The notes under the pieces are model-generated. The model did no database searches and had not been told where the DNA came from. It saw only the letters and a program-made list of their open reading frames with translations. Of a DNA stretch of 53,671 bases, positions 10,428 through 20,101 are shown one piece after another. Source of the stretch: Verrucomicrobiota bacterium (GTDB lineage Bacteria; Verrucomicrobiota; Verrucomicrobiia; Limisphaerales; JAFGQR01); assembly GCA_016935555.1 (NCBI GenBank), contig JAFGQR010000092.1, positions 1 to 53,671 on the forward strand, written 5' to 3'. The position numbers and the translations under genes were made by a program. The first letter of the stretch is position 1. Each line of letters opens with the position of its first letter.

Positions 10428-13400
10428 TCACCGATACCCCAGCCGCCCAAGCTCCGCCTCGAATCCCGCCGGCAACGCCGCCGGAACCGGCGCCGTCCCG
10501 CGCGCCGCCTCGTTCAGCAGGTTGCGCAGCAGCCGCTCCGCCACGGGAACACTGTCCAAGTGCTCGCGCAGGCGGAGCGTGTTCACGAAAAACCGGCCTG
10601 CGCCCAGTTTGTGCATGGCCAGGAACACGCCGGAGGCATAAGGCTGCGCGACGTTGTTTCCGGCCGCAATCACCTCGTCCGGAGGCGGGTCCTGGCCCGC
10701 CAGCGCGGCATCGGGGATGATCTCGCGATACACCGTGTAGTCCATCAGCCCGCCCGCCGGCAGCCCGTCGAACACCGGATGCCGCCGGCACCATTCGTCC
10801 TTGTGATACAGCCACGAGGGCAGGTTGACAAGGGTCCCCTTGTTCGCCAGCGGCAAATAACCCGTCGGTTGTTCCTCACGCCGGAGCGTCTCCGGGGTGA
10901 GAAACACAACGGCCGAGCCTTGCGCCATCCGCCGGGCCAAGTCGGCGAAGGCCTCCGCGCCGCCCGGTGCCGGCGGTTTGCCCGACGCGAGGATCACCTG
11001 GGGACGCGGGTTGGGGAGCATGCCGGCGAGCGGGACGATCCGAATCCCGTGCCGGCCCAGCCACCGCCCCAGTTCCGCGTCCTCTCCCCACAACGCCACG
11101 TCGCCCTCGACCCGCGGCATCCGCGCCGGATCATAAAGGCGCAGCTCGGCGCGCCCGCCCGCCGCCGCCCCGCCCCGCTCGAAATCCGCCAGAAACCGGT
11201 AGCTGCCCTCGGGCGCGTCGAGGGTGATCTCCTCCGCAAACACCGGCAGGACCATCGGGGGCTCGCGCGCCGGCGCGCTGCGAGGCCCGGGAATGGTGAC
11301 CGTGAGCTTTCGTTCCCAGACGCGGGTGGCGTTCGGGCCCACGACCAGCAGGCGCACCGGGTAGTTCCCCGCCGGCAGGGCGTCCTCGTTGGCCAGCACC
11401 GCTTCAAGCCGCACACGCCCGCCCCGGGTCACGTTGACCGGCTCGACAAACAAGCACCACCGCAAAGGCGCCCATCCGTCGAAGAGCGCGTCCGTCGTGC
11501 CGGGCTTCAGTTCGCGGAACGTCGTCCACAGCCCCTCTCCGGTCATGCCTTGATCCACCGTGCCCGTGAGGCTGTAGCCGACCACGTCCGGGTTGGCGCG
11601 GATGGCGTTCAAGCCCAACAGGCGCTGCGTGGCCATCCGCTCGAGGCTTGCGGCGAAGAAATCCTCCGGGCGCGGAAACACCTCGTCCATGCGGAACCGC
11701 GTGTAGTCGGCCAGGAACTGGTCAAGCCACCCGTGGTACACCTGCGCGTCCTGGACGCGGGTTTTCCCGAGCTGCTCGTAATGTCTCGCGATCCGCACCA
11801 GGTCCAGGCCGCTGCCAATGCCGTATTCGGACACGAACACGGGCTGGCCGCCGCCGCCGAGGGTGCGCAGCCTGGCGAGGATGTCGGCCGTGTGGGGGAC
11901 GCGCTGATAGGGATGCTGGTCGCTGAGGGTGTCCTCCCAGACCTGCGACCCGGGATTGCTCAGGGTGCCAAGCGCCCTTTCCAGGCTTCCCTGCTTGAAC
12001 GGCGCGAATGTCTCCGGTTTCGGCTCCGGCCCGGGGGCCAGCTGGCCATAGCTCCACGCGCCGTTCGGGTTGCGTGCCGGGCTGAAGTCGCGGGCCGCGT
12101 CGAAGGTCTTCCCCGCCCCGGTTGTGATGGTCACCGCCAGGGCGGTGGTGTCGGCGCCATAATCCCCGTTGCCATACCCCACCGCGCAATCGACCGTATC
12201 CCCGCGCCGGACCGCAAGCGGCTTGTCGACGCGCGCTTCGGGGCCGGCGTTGCCGGCATGGATGAGGCCGTCGAACAGGGATCGGGCGTTGTGCCGCACG
12301 TGCACATCCGTCGTCGCCCGCTCGGCGATGCTCTGAAAATGCGCGGTGACGCGGATCGTGTCGTCGGCCGGCGCCGTCCACCGCACGACCGCATACTCGC
12401 CGTGTCGGCCCGGATGAAACGCGAGTTGTCCGGGGGCCCAGGTGATTCCCAGGCCCCGGATGACGTCGCGGGTGCCGTTGCGGGTGACGCAGGGATCGAC
12501 GCGTTCGGCGTTGCGCCACACCTCGATCCCCGCCAGCCCGCCGCCGCTCTTGTCCCAGCGCCCGCTGTTCAGCATCACCAGCCGCGAGTCGTCGAGCTGC
12601 CGGATCGCGGGCAGCAGGCCCGCTGCATGCCGAAACACGGGCCCGTCGGGCGTCTCGTTCAGCAACCCCCAAATCGTCACGCTCGGATGGTTGCGGTCCC
12701 GCCGAATCATGCCCAGCACCGAGGCGTTGTAGCGCCCGGCCATGTTCGGCGAGTCGGCCAGACACCACGCGGCGTAGGATTCCTCGTAGACCATCAGCCC
12801 CAACTCGTCGCACAAATCCAGCTGGTAACGCTTCGGCACGCCCGCAATGAACCGAATCGCGTTGAACCGCATCATCTTCGCGTTCACCAAGTCCCGCCGC
12901 AGCAGATCCGGATCATGCGGCAACTCCAGCCCCACCGGCGTGCAGTTCCCCGTGTGCGAACACCGCAAATACACCCGCCGTCCGTTCAACCGGAACGCGC
13001 CGCCGGCAAACCGGAACTCGCGAAACCCGCAGCGCACGGAGTGCTCGTCCCACACCGCCGGATCAGCCGCGGTCAGACGCGTCGTGACCCGATAGAGAAA
13101 CGGATCGTTCAACTCCCATAACCGCGGAGACGCCAGCGTCAGCTCCGCTTCCACCCGCGTGTCCCCCGGCGTGAACTCCCGCTCGAGCCGCGTCACGCCC
13201 AGCGTCTCCCCGCTTGCCGCCGGCGCAATCACGAACTCCAGCCGGCAGGCGACCGGGCGTGGGGCGGCGTTGCGCAGGCCGGCCCGGATCGACACCCGGC
13301 CCGTCCGCGGGTCGGGGCGCACGAAGAGATCTTCGACCCGGACGGCTGGAGCCAGCAACAGTTCGACCGAGTCCGTAATGCCGCCAAGGTTCCACGCGCT

Positions 13401-13946
13401 GCCCGAGGTGTAAGGAATCACCTTGTTGCGGTGCGGCGTCTCGTTCAACACGATCCCGTCGATGGGCGTGTGCGTCGGATTCAGCACGCGCACCGCCAGC
13501 AGATTGGTCGCCCCGGGCTGATACGCCCCTGTCACGTCCAGCACAAACGGCGCCTCGCCCCCCTCATGCCCGCCCGCCGCCTGCCCGTTGAGCCACACCT
13601 CCGCCGCATAGTCCACCGCCCAGAACCGCAGCAGCGTCCTCCCGCCGGGATGCACGTTGCGCGGCGCCTCAAACCGCCGCCAATACCACGCCACCCCGTG
13701 ATACCCGGGAAAGGCGTCCTGGATGATCCACGGCACCCGCGTCGGCCGCGCATCCGGCCGCGGCGCATCGCACCAGCGCTCCGCACGCCCCACATTCCCC
13801 GGGTCCGTCGCCAGCAGCCAGCCGGAGCCGTCCAGCGACAGGAGACGCCGCCCATCGGCGGCGACGGCGGACCGGGCGGAAGGGGCCACGGGCCAACAAC
13901 TGGCCAGGATCGCCAGGCTCAAAAGGATTCGAGGTGCTGTTTTCAT
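10428..13946 (-). CDS. Secreted GH2-family glycoside hydrolase with a domain inserted in the catalytic barrel
   Basis: A 1172-residue exported protein (signal peptide about 1-29). A GH2 sugar-binding jelly roll (about 50-205) and an Ig-like domain (about 215-310) are followed by a TIM barrel. The acid/base is Glu431 in WGLLNET, and the best nucleophile candidate is Glu707 in FVSEYGIGSG. These glutamates are 276 residues apart; in LacZ the distance is 76 and in the other GH2 of this window 102. Most of the extra length is a beta-sandwich-like insert at about 465-640 (VVRWTAPADDTIRV, TDVHVRHNARSLFDG, GDTVDCAVGYGNG). It resembles a binding module known from planctomycete and verrucomicrobial surface proteins. 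The C-terminal ~430 residues contain more beta-rich segments (VNVTRGGRVRLEAVL) and a final Rossmann or amidotransferase-like part. Substrate class (galactoside, glucuronide or other) is not determined. Confidence 0.85.
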   Translation of the reverse strand: MKTAPRILLSLAILASCWPVAPSARSAVAADGRRLLSLDGSGWLLATDPGNVGRAERWCDAPRPDARPTRVPWIIQDAFPGYHGVAWYWRRFEAPRNVHPGGRTLLRFWAVDYAAEVWLNGQAAGGHEGGEAPFVLDVTGAYQPGATNLLAVRVLNPTHTPIDGIVLNETPHRNKVIPYTSGSAWNLGGITDSVELLLAPAVRVEDLFVRPDPRTGRVSIRAGLRNAAPRPVACRLEFVIAPAASGETLGVTRLEREFTPGDTRVEAELTLASPRLWELNDPFLYRVTTRLTAADPAVWDEHSVRCGFREFRFAGGAFRLNGRRVYLRCSHTGNCTPVGLELPHDPDLLRRDLVNAKMMRFNAIRFIAGVPKRYQLDLCDELGLMVYEESYAAWCLADSPNMAGRYNASVLGMIRRDRNHPSVTIWGLLNETPDGPVFRHAAGLLPAIRQLDDSRLVMLNSGRWDKSGGGLAGIEVWRNAERVDPCVTRNGTRDVIRGLGITWAPGQLAFHPGRHGEYAVVRWTAPADDTIRVTAHFQSIAERATTDVHVRHNARSLFDGLIHAGNAGPEARVDKPLAVRRGDTVDCAVGYGNGDYGADTTALAVTITTGAGKTFDAARDFSPARNPNGAWSYGQLAPGPEPKPETFAPFKQGSLERALGTLSNPGSQVWEDTLSDQHPYQRVPHTADILARLRTLGGGGQPVFVSEYGIGSGLDLVRIARHYEQLGKTRVQDAQVYHGWLDQFLADYTRFRMDEVFPRPEDFFAASLERMATQRLLGLNAIRANPDVVGYSLTGTVDQGMTGEGLWTTFRELKPGTTDALFDGWAPLRWCLFVEPVNVTRGGRVRLEAVLANEDALPAGNYPVRLLVVGPNATRVWERKLTVTIPGPRSAPAREPPMVLPVFAEEITLDAPEGSYRFLADFERGGAAAGGRAELRLYDPARMPRVEGDVALWGEDAELGRWLGRHGIRIVPLAGMLPNPRPQVILASGKPPAPGGAEAFADLARRMAQGSAVVFLTPETLRREEQPTGYLPLANKGTLVNLPSWLYHKDEWCRRHPVFDGLPAGGLMDYTVYREIIPDAALAGQDPPPDEVIAAGNNVAQPYASGVFLAMHKLGAGRFFVNTLRLREHLDSVPVAERLLRNLLNEAARGTAPVPAALPAGFEAELGRLGYR

Positions 13947-14035
13947 AGTCGATGCATTTCAACACCGGCGCGCCAATGCGCCCGCCGGGCGGATGCCGCG
14001 CCAACCCCGGCGTGGCGCCGCCGCCCCCCCAGGTG

Positions 14036-16339
14036 TCAGCTCGGTGCGGACCGGCTCCGCCACCCCAGGGCGGCGCAGACGACAAGCGTCAGCGCCGTGA
14101 GCAGGCCGCCTTGAAGCAGCCGGACATCGCGATACACCAGGCGCACCCGGTGCCGCCCGGCGGGGACCTCGAGCGCCTGGAACGCATGGTTGGCGCGCCA
14201 GAGCGGCGCGCGTTGCCCGTCGACGGTCGCCTGCCATGGGTGATAGTGGGTTTGGGCAATGACCACAAGGCTCGCTTCCTCCGCCACCACCTCGAGGTCC
14301 AGCCGCTGAAAGGAATAGTTCGACGCCACAATCGCACAGCGGGTCGGATGGGTGACCGAAATGGCCGGCCGCGCCTCCGGAGGCAAATACACCACCCGGC
14401 GGGGATTGAACTCGCCAACGGTCAGCGCCTGGAGCGTGTCGTCCGCGTTGGCGAAGACCGGCTGTTGCCCGCAGGTGGCCAGCGCAGAATCACCAGGATT
14501 GGTGCGCAGCACCCACGCGGCCGGGTTGTCCGGCGACGACACGTGCGACACCGCCAGGAAATCAAGCAGGCCCGCGCTCGCACGATGAGTCGGCCCGTAG
14601 ATGAGTTGTTCGACCTGTTTTTGTTCGCGAAGTTGCAGTGTCGCCGCGCCGTTGACCTTGGGCACCTGGTCCAGCAGATTCAAATTCGACCATTCAGCCA
14701 GCCGCTTGCCCAAATAATCCGCCAGAGGATCCCGCACGCCGCTGTGCAACAGCCGCCGCTCCGCCTCCGGAGTGATCAGCGCCCGGGATTGGCCGTGACG
14801 CGGCGGCGGCAGATCCGCGTCCCTCTGCCACAAGCCTGGGGCCAGCGCCGAGACGGGCAGCGTGGGCGCCGGCAACGGCACGTGGGTCAGGCCGTCGATG
14901 GCGAGCACGGCGAGGAGTCCCGCGTGGGCCAGCATGCGGCGGCGGGGCCGGACGGGGCGGGCGAGGAGCGGGGCGAGAGCCAGCGTGGCGGCGAGCAGGC
15001 CGGCGCGGCCGAGAGCGTTCCAGGCGGTGGTGTCCCAGCGGTCATACTCCATCGGGTATTGGCGCGCCGCCCACAGGATCGCCGCCATGCCCCCCAGCGC
15101 AACGCCGCCCACGATCCGCAGGCCCCGCAACCCCGCCGCCGCCGGCTGCCGGGTTTGAAGCTCGCGCACGGCCCAGGCGGCCAGGAGAGGCGCCGCAAAG
15201 GCGGTCAGCAGCACGAACTTGATGGGATACCGCGCCACGCCCACCAGCGGAATCGCCTCCCGGATCCACCCGAACACCCAGCCGCGTTCCCCCAAGGCCA
15301 GGATCAGGCCCAAGCCGGCCAGCCCCGCAAGCAGCCCGACCTGGCGGCACCGCACGCGGCACACGGCCCAAACCGCCAGCACCAGCACGCCCGCCCCCAG
15401 GTAATACGAGGTCAGGAACTCCTGGCCGGTCTGAAACCACGGGCCCTGGGGCGTCTGCGCGTAATGCAACAACGGCACCAGCAGATTGCCCCAGCCCCAA
15501 AGCGGCATCGCCCACTTCGATGTGCCAAAACCGGTGTCGCGCTGCGAGTGCCACAGCAAATCGACAAACGGCAGCAATTGAACGGCCGCCAGCCCCGCCA
15601 CGAGCAGCACCATCCCCGGAAAACGCGCCGCCATCCCGGCCCGGGCCGGGCCGGGCGTCCTCAGGTCGCCGAGCCACAACACCCCCAGCACCACCCAGGT
15701 GAACAGGATCAGCTCCGGAACGCCGCAAAGCATTTGCAGCCCCCCCAGCCCCGCGCCGAACACCAGCCACCGTCCGCCCTCGCGCCAGCCGCGCTGCACG
15801 CCGCCCACCACCCAGGGCATCCAGCCCAGGGCGGCGACATAGTTCGGCCAGATGTGGCACGAGAACATCACGCCGCTGACCACATACGCGACGCCGGCCA
15901 CGGTTGCAGCGAACCGGCTGCCGACCCATTGGCGCGCCAGCCAGTGCATTCCCAGGCCCGCCAGCACCAGGTGGGCGAGGTTGAAATACCCCAGCGACCA
16001 CGGCAGCGGCCCGAGCAGGTAGATCAACGCCAGCGGATAGAGGTTGGTGCCCCACTGCGCCAGGAACGGCACGCCGCAGTGGCTGAGCGGATTCCACAAA
16101 GGCAACTCCCCCCGCCAGAAACTCGCTTGCTGAAACCACGCAAAGGGATACGCCAGCACGCCCGCGTCCCGGTAAACCAAGACGCGCGTTCCCAGAATCA
16201 CACCCGGAAACGCCACGGCCAGGATCACCAGCAGCACCAGCCCGAGCCGCACCGGAGTGAACGCCGCGTCCGTGCAGGCTGTGTCCGCGCGACTGCGGCC
16301 CGAACCGGCTTCCGTGGGTTCCGAAGCATTGCTCAGCAC
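14036..16339 (-). CDS. YfhO-like polytopic membrane protein
   Basis: About 767 residues with a dozen or more hydrophobic helices (for example LGLVLLVILAVAFPGVILG, VLVLAVWAVCRV, LLAGLAGLGLILALG). A soluble C-terminal region (VVYLPPEARPAISV, HYHPWQATVDG, VPAGRHRVRLVYR) precedes one last helix. This layout and the signature HYHPWQATVDGQ are those of the bacterial YfhO/DUF6044-type family, GT-C-like proteins implicated in glycosylating cell-wall polymers such as lipoteichoic acid in Bacillus. The GTG at 16339 was chosen: the frame stays open far upstream, but that part has no homology-like character and overlaps the divergent HAD gene. A TATGAA box lies six bases upstream of this GTG. The gene is divergent from the HAD phosphatase. 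Confidence 0.8.
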   Translation of the reverse strand: MLSNASEPTEAGSGRSRADTACTDAAFTPVRLGLVLLVILAVAFPGVILGTRVLVYRDAGVLAYPFAWFQQASFWRGELPLWNPLSHCGVPFLAQWGTNLYPLALIYLLGPLPWSLGYFNLAHLVLAGLGMHWLARQWVGSRFAATVAGVAYVVSGVMFSCHIWPNYVAALGWMPWVVGGVQRGWREGGRWLVFGAGLGGLQMLCGVPELILFTWVVLGVLWLGDLRTPGPARAGMAARFPGMVLLVAGLAAVQLLPFVDLLWHSQRDTGFGTSKWAMPLWGWGNLLVPLLHYAQTPQGPWFQTGQEFLTSYYLGAGVLVLAVWAVCRVRCRQVGLLAGLAGLGLILALGERGWVFGWIREAIPLVGVARYPIKFVLLTAFAAPLLAAWAVRELQTRQPAAAGLRGLRIVGGVALGGMAAILWAARQYPMEYDRWDTTAWNALGRAGLLAATLALAPLLARPVRPRRRMLAHAGLLAVLAIDGLTHVPLPAPTLPVSALAPGLWQRDADLPPPRHGQSRALITPEAERRLLHSGVRDPLADYLGKRLAEWSNLNLLDQVPKVNGAATLQLREQKQVEQLIYGPTHRASAGLLDFLAVSHVSSPDNPAAWVLRTNPGDSALATCGQQPVFANADDTLQALTVGEFNPRRVVYLPPEARPAISVTHPTRCAIVASNYSFQRLDLEVVAEEASLVVIAQTHYHPWQATVDGQRAPLWRANHAFQALEVPAGRHRVRLVYRDVRLLQGGLLTALTLVVCAALGWRSRSAPS

Positions 16340-16345
16340 TCGGGC

Positions 16346-16351
16346 TTCATA
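16346..16351 (-). promoter_or_regulatory. Possible -10 box of the YfhO-like gene
   Basis: On the minus strand TATGAA lies six bases before the GTG at 16339, close to the TANNNT-N6/7 pattern of other genes here, with a final A instead of T. It is the main reason for choosing this start. Confidence 0.3.
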
Positions 16352-16429
16352 GCGGAACGGGCGCCTGGGGCCAAAGGTTTTTTGTGCCGGGTTGTGGAGA
16401 CGGGCCGGGCGGCGGGGCGGGGTAATGCG

Positions 16430-16459
16430 TTGACATTTCGGCGTGGGGCGGGCTTGCTG
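16430..16459 (+). promoter_or_regulatory. Possible promoter of the HAD gene
   Basis: A perfect -35 hexamer TTGACA at 16430-16435 is followed after 18 bases by TTGCTG, a poor -10 element, 12 bases before the ATG at 16472. The -35 is good; the pair as a whole is weak. Confidence 0.3.
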
Positions 16460-16471
16460 GGTTGCACGACG

Positions 16472-17254
16472 ATGACCATGCCGATCAAGCTGATCTCGAC
16501 CGATTTCGATGGCACCCTGTATGCCGAGTCCGAGCACCCGCCGGTGCCGCCGGAGTTGCAGCAGCTGCTGGGCGACCTCCAGCGCGCCGGCGCGGTCTGG
16601 GTCATCAACACCGGGCGGGACCTCTCGAGCGTCCTCGAAGGCGTCGCCCGCGCCCGCCTGTCGGTCTGGCCGGATTACCTCGTGACGGTCGAGCGCGAGA
16701 TCCACCGGCGCGAGGGCAATTCGTATGTGCCGGTGCACCCGTGGAATGTCCTCTGCGCCGACTCGCACCGCGAGCTGTTCGCGCGGATCGAGCCCGACGT
16801 GCCCCGGTTGGTCGAGTGGGTCAACGGGCGCTTTTCCGCCTCGATCTATCGCGATCCCTGGTCGCCCTTTTGCGTGGTGGCCGAAAGCAATGCGGACATG
16901 GATGCGATTCAGAACCGCCTGTCCGCGTATAGCGGCGGGGTGCCCGGATTAAGCGTGATGCGCAACGACGTCTACGCCCGCTTCTGCCATGCGTCCTACA
17001 ACAAAGGGACGGCCCTGGCCGAAATCGCGCGCCTGGCCCAGGCCACTCCGGAACAAACCCTGGCGGCCGGAGACCACATGAACGATCTGCCGATGCTCTC
17101 GACGCACGTGGCCGGGCGCCTCGTGGCGCCGGACAACGCCGTGGCGGCCGTCAAGGAAACCGTCCGCCGCCAAAACGGCTATGTGAGTCACCAGCCCTGG
17201 GGCCACGGCGTCGCGCGCGGCCTCGAGCATCACCTGGGGCTCACCCCGGGTTGA
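16472..17254 (+). CDS. HAD-superfamily hydrolase (Cof/sucrose-phosphatase-like, subclass IIB)
   Basis: A 260-residue cytoplasmic phosphatase. Motif I is DFDGTL (nucleophile Asp11, general acid Asp13), motif II gives INTGRD, and motif IV is GDHMNDLPML near residue 206. The large cap between motifs II and III is the type IIB cap that usually binds sugar phosphates or cofactors. The start is the first of two close ATGs (16472 and 16478). A much longer open frame extends upstream to 13952 but is only the antisense of the YfhO-like gene. Natural substrate unknown; a sugar phosphate is most likely by family. Confidence 0.85.
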   Translation: MTMPIKLISTDFDGTLYAESEHPPVPPELQQLLGDLQRAGAVWVINTGRDLSSVLEGVARARLSVWPDYLVTVEREIHRREGNSYVPVHPWNVLCADSHRELFARIEPDVPRLVEWVNGRFSASIYRDPWSPFCVVAESNADMDAIQNRLSAYSGGVPGLSVMRNDVYARFCHASYNKGTALAEIARLAQATPEQTLAAGDHMNDLPMLSTHVAGRLVAPDNAVAAVKETVRRQNGYVSHQPWGHGVARGLEHHLGLTPG

Positions 17255-17357
17255 ACCTTGGCGCCGGGAAGGGCGGGGCAGCCCGGCGGATTCGGCGGAA
17301 TCTCTGAATATTTCCCTTCGAAATCAGTCTGAGAATTCAACAACACGCTGACGACTT

Positions 17358-18047
17358 ATGATGAGACCAATGAAACGAAACGGGCTGAGGATCCTGCTGA
17401 CTGCGGCGCTGGCCATGCCAGGGGCGGGTGCCTGGTGCGCGGCCGCAGCCGAGGCGCCGTTGAAGCTCAAGCTGCCCATGCCGACGCTCAAAGGCACGCC
17501 GGACGAGCTGCCCAAAGGCCCCAACATCGAGAAGCTGCCCGAGAAACCGCCCCCCACGCCCAACGTGCCCGACGGGGTGAAAAACGTGGCCCTGAACAAG
17601 AAAGTCACCGCCAGCGACAAGAGCCCCATCACCGGCGAATTGGCCCAGGTGACCGACGGCAACAAGGAAGCCTTCGACGATCAGGTGGTCGAGATGCGGA
17701 AGAACACCCAGTGGGTGCAGGTGGATCTGGGAGAGCCGTTCAAGATCCACGCGATTGCCCTGTGGCACGACCACCGCTGGGTCCAGCTCTATCGCGATGT
17801 CATCCTCCAGGTCGCCGACGACCCCGACTTCACCCAGAATGTCCGCACCCTCTACAACAACGACATGGACAACAGCTCCGGCCAGGGCATCGGCAAGGAC
17901 AAGGAATACTTCGAAACCCAATACGGACGGGTCATCCCCGTCAAAGGCGAAACCGCCCGCTTCGTGCGCAGCTACACGAAAGGCAGCAACCTGAGCGCCC
18001 TGAACTGCATCCAGGAAATCGAAGTCTACGCCCTCCCGGCCCCATAG
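17358..18047 (+). CDS. Secreted discoidin (F5/8 type C)-like domain protein
   Basis: A 229-residue protein with a signal peptide (about 1-31) and a Lys/Pro-rich linker (about 34-70). A single beta-sandwich follows (NVALNKKVTASDKS, QWVQVDLGEPFKIHAIALWHD, IQEIEVYALP) that matches the shape of F5/8 type C/discoidin carbohydrate-binding domains. No enzyme domain is attached. It probably binds a surface glycan or another envelope component. ATGs at 17358, 17361 and 17370 are all possible starts. The 100 bases before it are AT-rich and may hold a promoter, but no clean box was identified. Confidence 0.75.
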   Translation: MMRPMKRNGLRILLTAALAMPGAGAWCAAAAEAPLKLKLPMPTLKGTPDELPKGPNIEKLPEKPPPTPNVPDGVKNVALNKKVTASDKSPITGELAQVTDGNKEAFDDQVVEMRKNTQWVQVDLGEPFKIHAIALWHDHRWVQLYRDVILQVADDPDFTQNVRTLYNNDMDNSSGQGIGKDKEYFETQYGRVIPVKGETARFVRSYTKGSNLSALNCIQEIEVYALPAP

Positions 18048-18379
18048 CCGGGCGGGCGCGGTCTCCGGGCCGCCGTGCCGCCGCCGACTGTTGCGCTTCA
18101 AACGCGACGGGCCAAGGCGGAGCATGATCCCGTCGCTTGAAGCTCAACGCGGGAAGGTGAACTTGGCTTGTCCTCCTCCGCCCGCCGAGGAACGAGGGGC
18201 GTGTGGTTTTGGGCTTCGCATTTCGGATTTGTTTCGGATTTCGGATTTCGGATTTGAGGGTATTGCGGACAGGGTGCTTGAATGATCACGATCCTCTTTT
18301 CCGCAACGCGCATGAGACGGAACAGCCGGGAGTTGTGCCAGACTCCGCGCCTGGCCGCCGGCGGCGTTTGCATTGCCCC
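18048..18379. other. Intergenic stretch with short repeats, no gene
   Basis: No supported gene lies in these 330 bases. The middle carries an ATTTCGG heptamer cluster (18216-18256). The open frame upstream of the Agl23 start runs through this repeat and was not accepted as coding. Confidence 0.6.
18216..18256. repeat. Heptamer-like ATTTCGG repeat
   Basis: Four copies of ATTTCGG or a close variant occur in about 40 AT-richer bases, three exact and one interrupted by an extra ATTTG. Its period of seven matches the CGTTGAA array at the window start, but the unit differs. Confidence 0.7.
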
Positions 18380-19969
18380 ATGAACCGATGGTTTCTTGCT
18401 GGGCTGCTGGCGATCGCCGCGGGCGGCCTGGCGCTGCGCGCCCCGAATCTGGCCCTGCGGCCCATGCACAACGACGAGGGCGTCAATGCGCTCAAAGTTC
18501 AGGCGTTGTGGGAGGAGGGCCGCTACCGTTATGACCCCCACGAGTTCCACGGTCCCAGCCTCGGCTACGCCACCCTCCCCTTCCTCTGGCTGAGTCCCGC
18601 CACCCGCTTTCCCGAAATCACCGAAACCGAGCTCCGCGGCGTCACCGTCCTGTTCGGGCTGACGCTCATCCTGCTGGTCGGGTTGTTGCGCGACGCCCTG
18701 GGACGCGCCGCCACCCTGAGCGCCGCCGCATGCACCGCGCTGTCGCCCGCCATGGTGTTCTACAGCCGCTATTACATCCACGAAATGCTCCTGGTGTGCT
18801 TCACCCTCTTGGCCCTGGCCGCCGCCTGGCGTTATGCCCGAACCCGGCACCCCGCCTGGGCCGCCCTCGCCGGTGCCGGTCTCGGGCTCATGCACGCCAC
18901 CAAAGAGACATTCGTCCTGGCCCTCGCCGCCATGGCCCTGGCCGCCGCCGCGACTCTCGCCTGGAACCGCTGGCGCGAAGCCGCCCCCCTGCCCCACCAG
19001 CCGCCCATCCACGCCTCTCATGCCTGGCTGGCGATCGGCTCCGCCGTTGTCGTGTCCGGCCTTCTGTTCACCTCGTTCTTCACCCACATCCGCGGCCCGC
19101 TGGATTCGCTGCTCACTTACCTGCCCTGGACCGAGCGGGCAGGCGGCCACACCGCCCACGTGCAGCCGTGGTATTTCTATTTCGAACGCCTGTTCTGGTT
19201 CCACACGCCTCGCGGCCCATGGTGGAGCGAAGGCGTTCTCCTCCTGCTGGGCGCTGTCGGCCTGGGCACCGCCCTCCGCAGCAGAAGCCTCGGAGCCGCC
19301 TCCGTCTCCTGGGTCCGGTTCCTTGGCTTTTACACCGTGTTCCTCGCCGCCATTTACGCCGTCATCCCCTACAAGACACCGTGGTGCGCCCTGGGCTTCC
19401 TGCACGGAATCATCCTGCTGGCCGGCGTGGGCGTTGCCGCCATCTTCAGGCGTGTCCGGGCGCCTCGCGCCCGGCTCATGGCTGCGGTGCTTCTGCTTGC
19501 CGCCGCAAGCCATTTGGGGTGGCAGGCATGGCGCGGCAGCTTCGGCGAGGACCGCCGGGGCCGGCTGCTGGCGGCGGACCGCGCCAACCCGTGTGTGTAT
19601 GCCCAGACGCTGCCGGACATCCTGGAGATGGTGGACACGGTCCGCGGGGTGGCGCGGGTGCACCCGGAGGGCTGCGGGATGTTGATCAAGGTGATCTCGC
19701 CGGAATACCTGCCGTTGCCCTGGTACCTCCGGAACTTCACTCGGGTTGGCTGGTGGGACGAGCCCCCGGCCGATCCCCGGGCGCCGGTCATGATCGTGAG
19801 CGACACGGTCAACCTCGATCCCGTCGGCCCGGGCGCCCCGCGATATTACGTGAGCCTCTTCAGCCTGCGGGAGGCGACTCACCTGCAACTCCATGTGGAA
19901 GCCGAGTTGTGGGAACGTTACGTCCACGCGACCCACCCGCCCGGCGGCCGGGAGGTGCCCAGCCCATGA
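18380..19969 (+). CDS. Agl23-like (TIGR03663-type) glycosyltransferase-family membrane protein
   Basis: A 529-residue protein with around ten membrane helices. Near the N-terminus it has the motif RPMHNDEGVNALK, with the acidic pair typical of GT-C glycosyltransferases. HEFHGPSLGYATLP, YSRYYIHEMLL and YKTPWC are hallmarks of the TIGR03663 family annotated as flippase-associated Agl23. It probably takes part in moving or attaching lipid-linked sugars at the membrane. The ATG at 18380 begins the first membrane helix; the longer frame to 18203 only adds repeat-derived sequence. The upstream and downstream intergenic stretches both contain degenerate short repeats. Confidence 0.82.
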   Translation: MNRWFLAGLLAIAAGGLALRAPNLALRPMHNDEGVNALKVQALWEEGRYRYDPHEFHGPSLGYATLPFLWLSPATRFPEITETELRGVTVLFGLTLILLVGLLRDALGRAATLSAAACTALSPAMVFYSRYYIHEMLLVCFTLLALAAAWRYARTRHPAWAALAGAGLGLMHATKETFVLALAAMALAAAATLAWNRWREAAPLPHQPPIHASHAWLAIGSAVVVSGLLFTSFFTHIRGPLDSLLTYLPWTERAGGHTAHVQPWYFYFERLFWFHTPRGPWWSEGVLLLLGAVGLGTALRSRSLGAASVSWVRFLGFYTVFLAAIYAVIPYKTPWCALGFLHGIILLAGVGVAAIFRRVRAPRARLMAAVLLLAAASHLGWQAWRGSFGEDRRGRLLAADRANPCVYAQTLPDILEMVDTVRGVARVHPEGCGMLIKVISPEYLPLPWYLRNFTRVGWWDEPPADPRAPVMIVSDTVNLDPVGPGAPRYYVSLFSLREATHLQLHVEAELWERYVHATHPPGGREVPSP

Positions 19970-20101
19970 ACGTGTGCATGTTGGCAATGGACGTTGGCCG
20001 TGGACGTTGGCGGTGGATGCGGGCTGTTGGTTGTTGCACGTTGGCATTTGTTTCCGACTTCGGATCGACCTCAGCCAACGCGAGAACACGCGCCCTCAGA
20101 G

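Noticed and set aside
10560-13121. An 853-codon plus-strand open frame
   Set aside because: Shadow of the GH2 gene; composition (Arg, Pro, His) and lack of motifs argue against coding.
13952-17254. An 1100-codon open frame on the plus strand across the YfhO-like gene
   Set aside because: Most of it is antisense to a clear membrane protein and has Arg/Pro/His/Gln-rich low-complexity translation typical of GC-rich shadow frames. Only its last 260 codons are the real HAD gene.
17262-17288. Terminator after the HAD gene
   Set aside because: CGCCGGG/CCCGGCG can pair, but the loop is 13 bases and no T-run follows.
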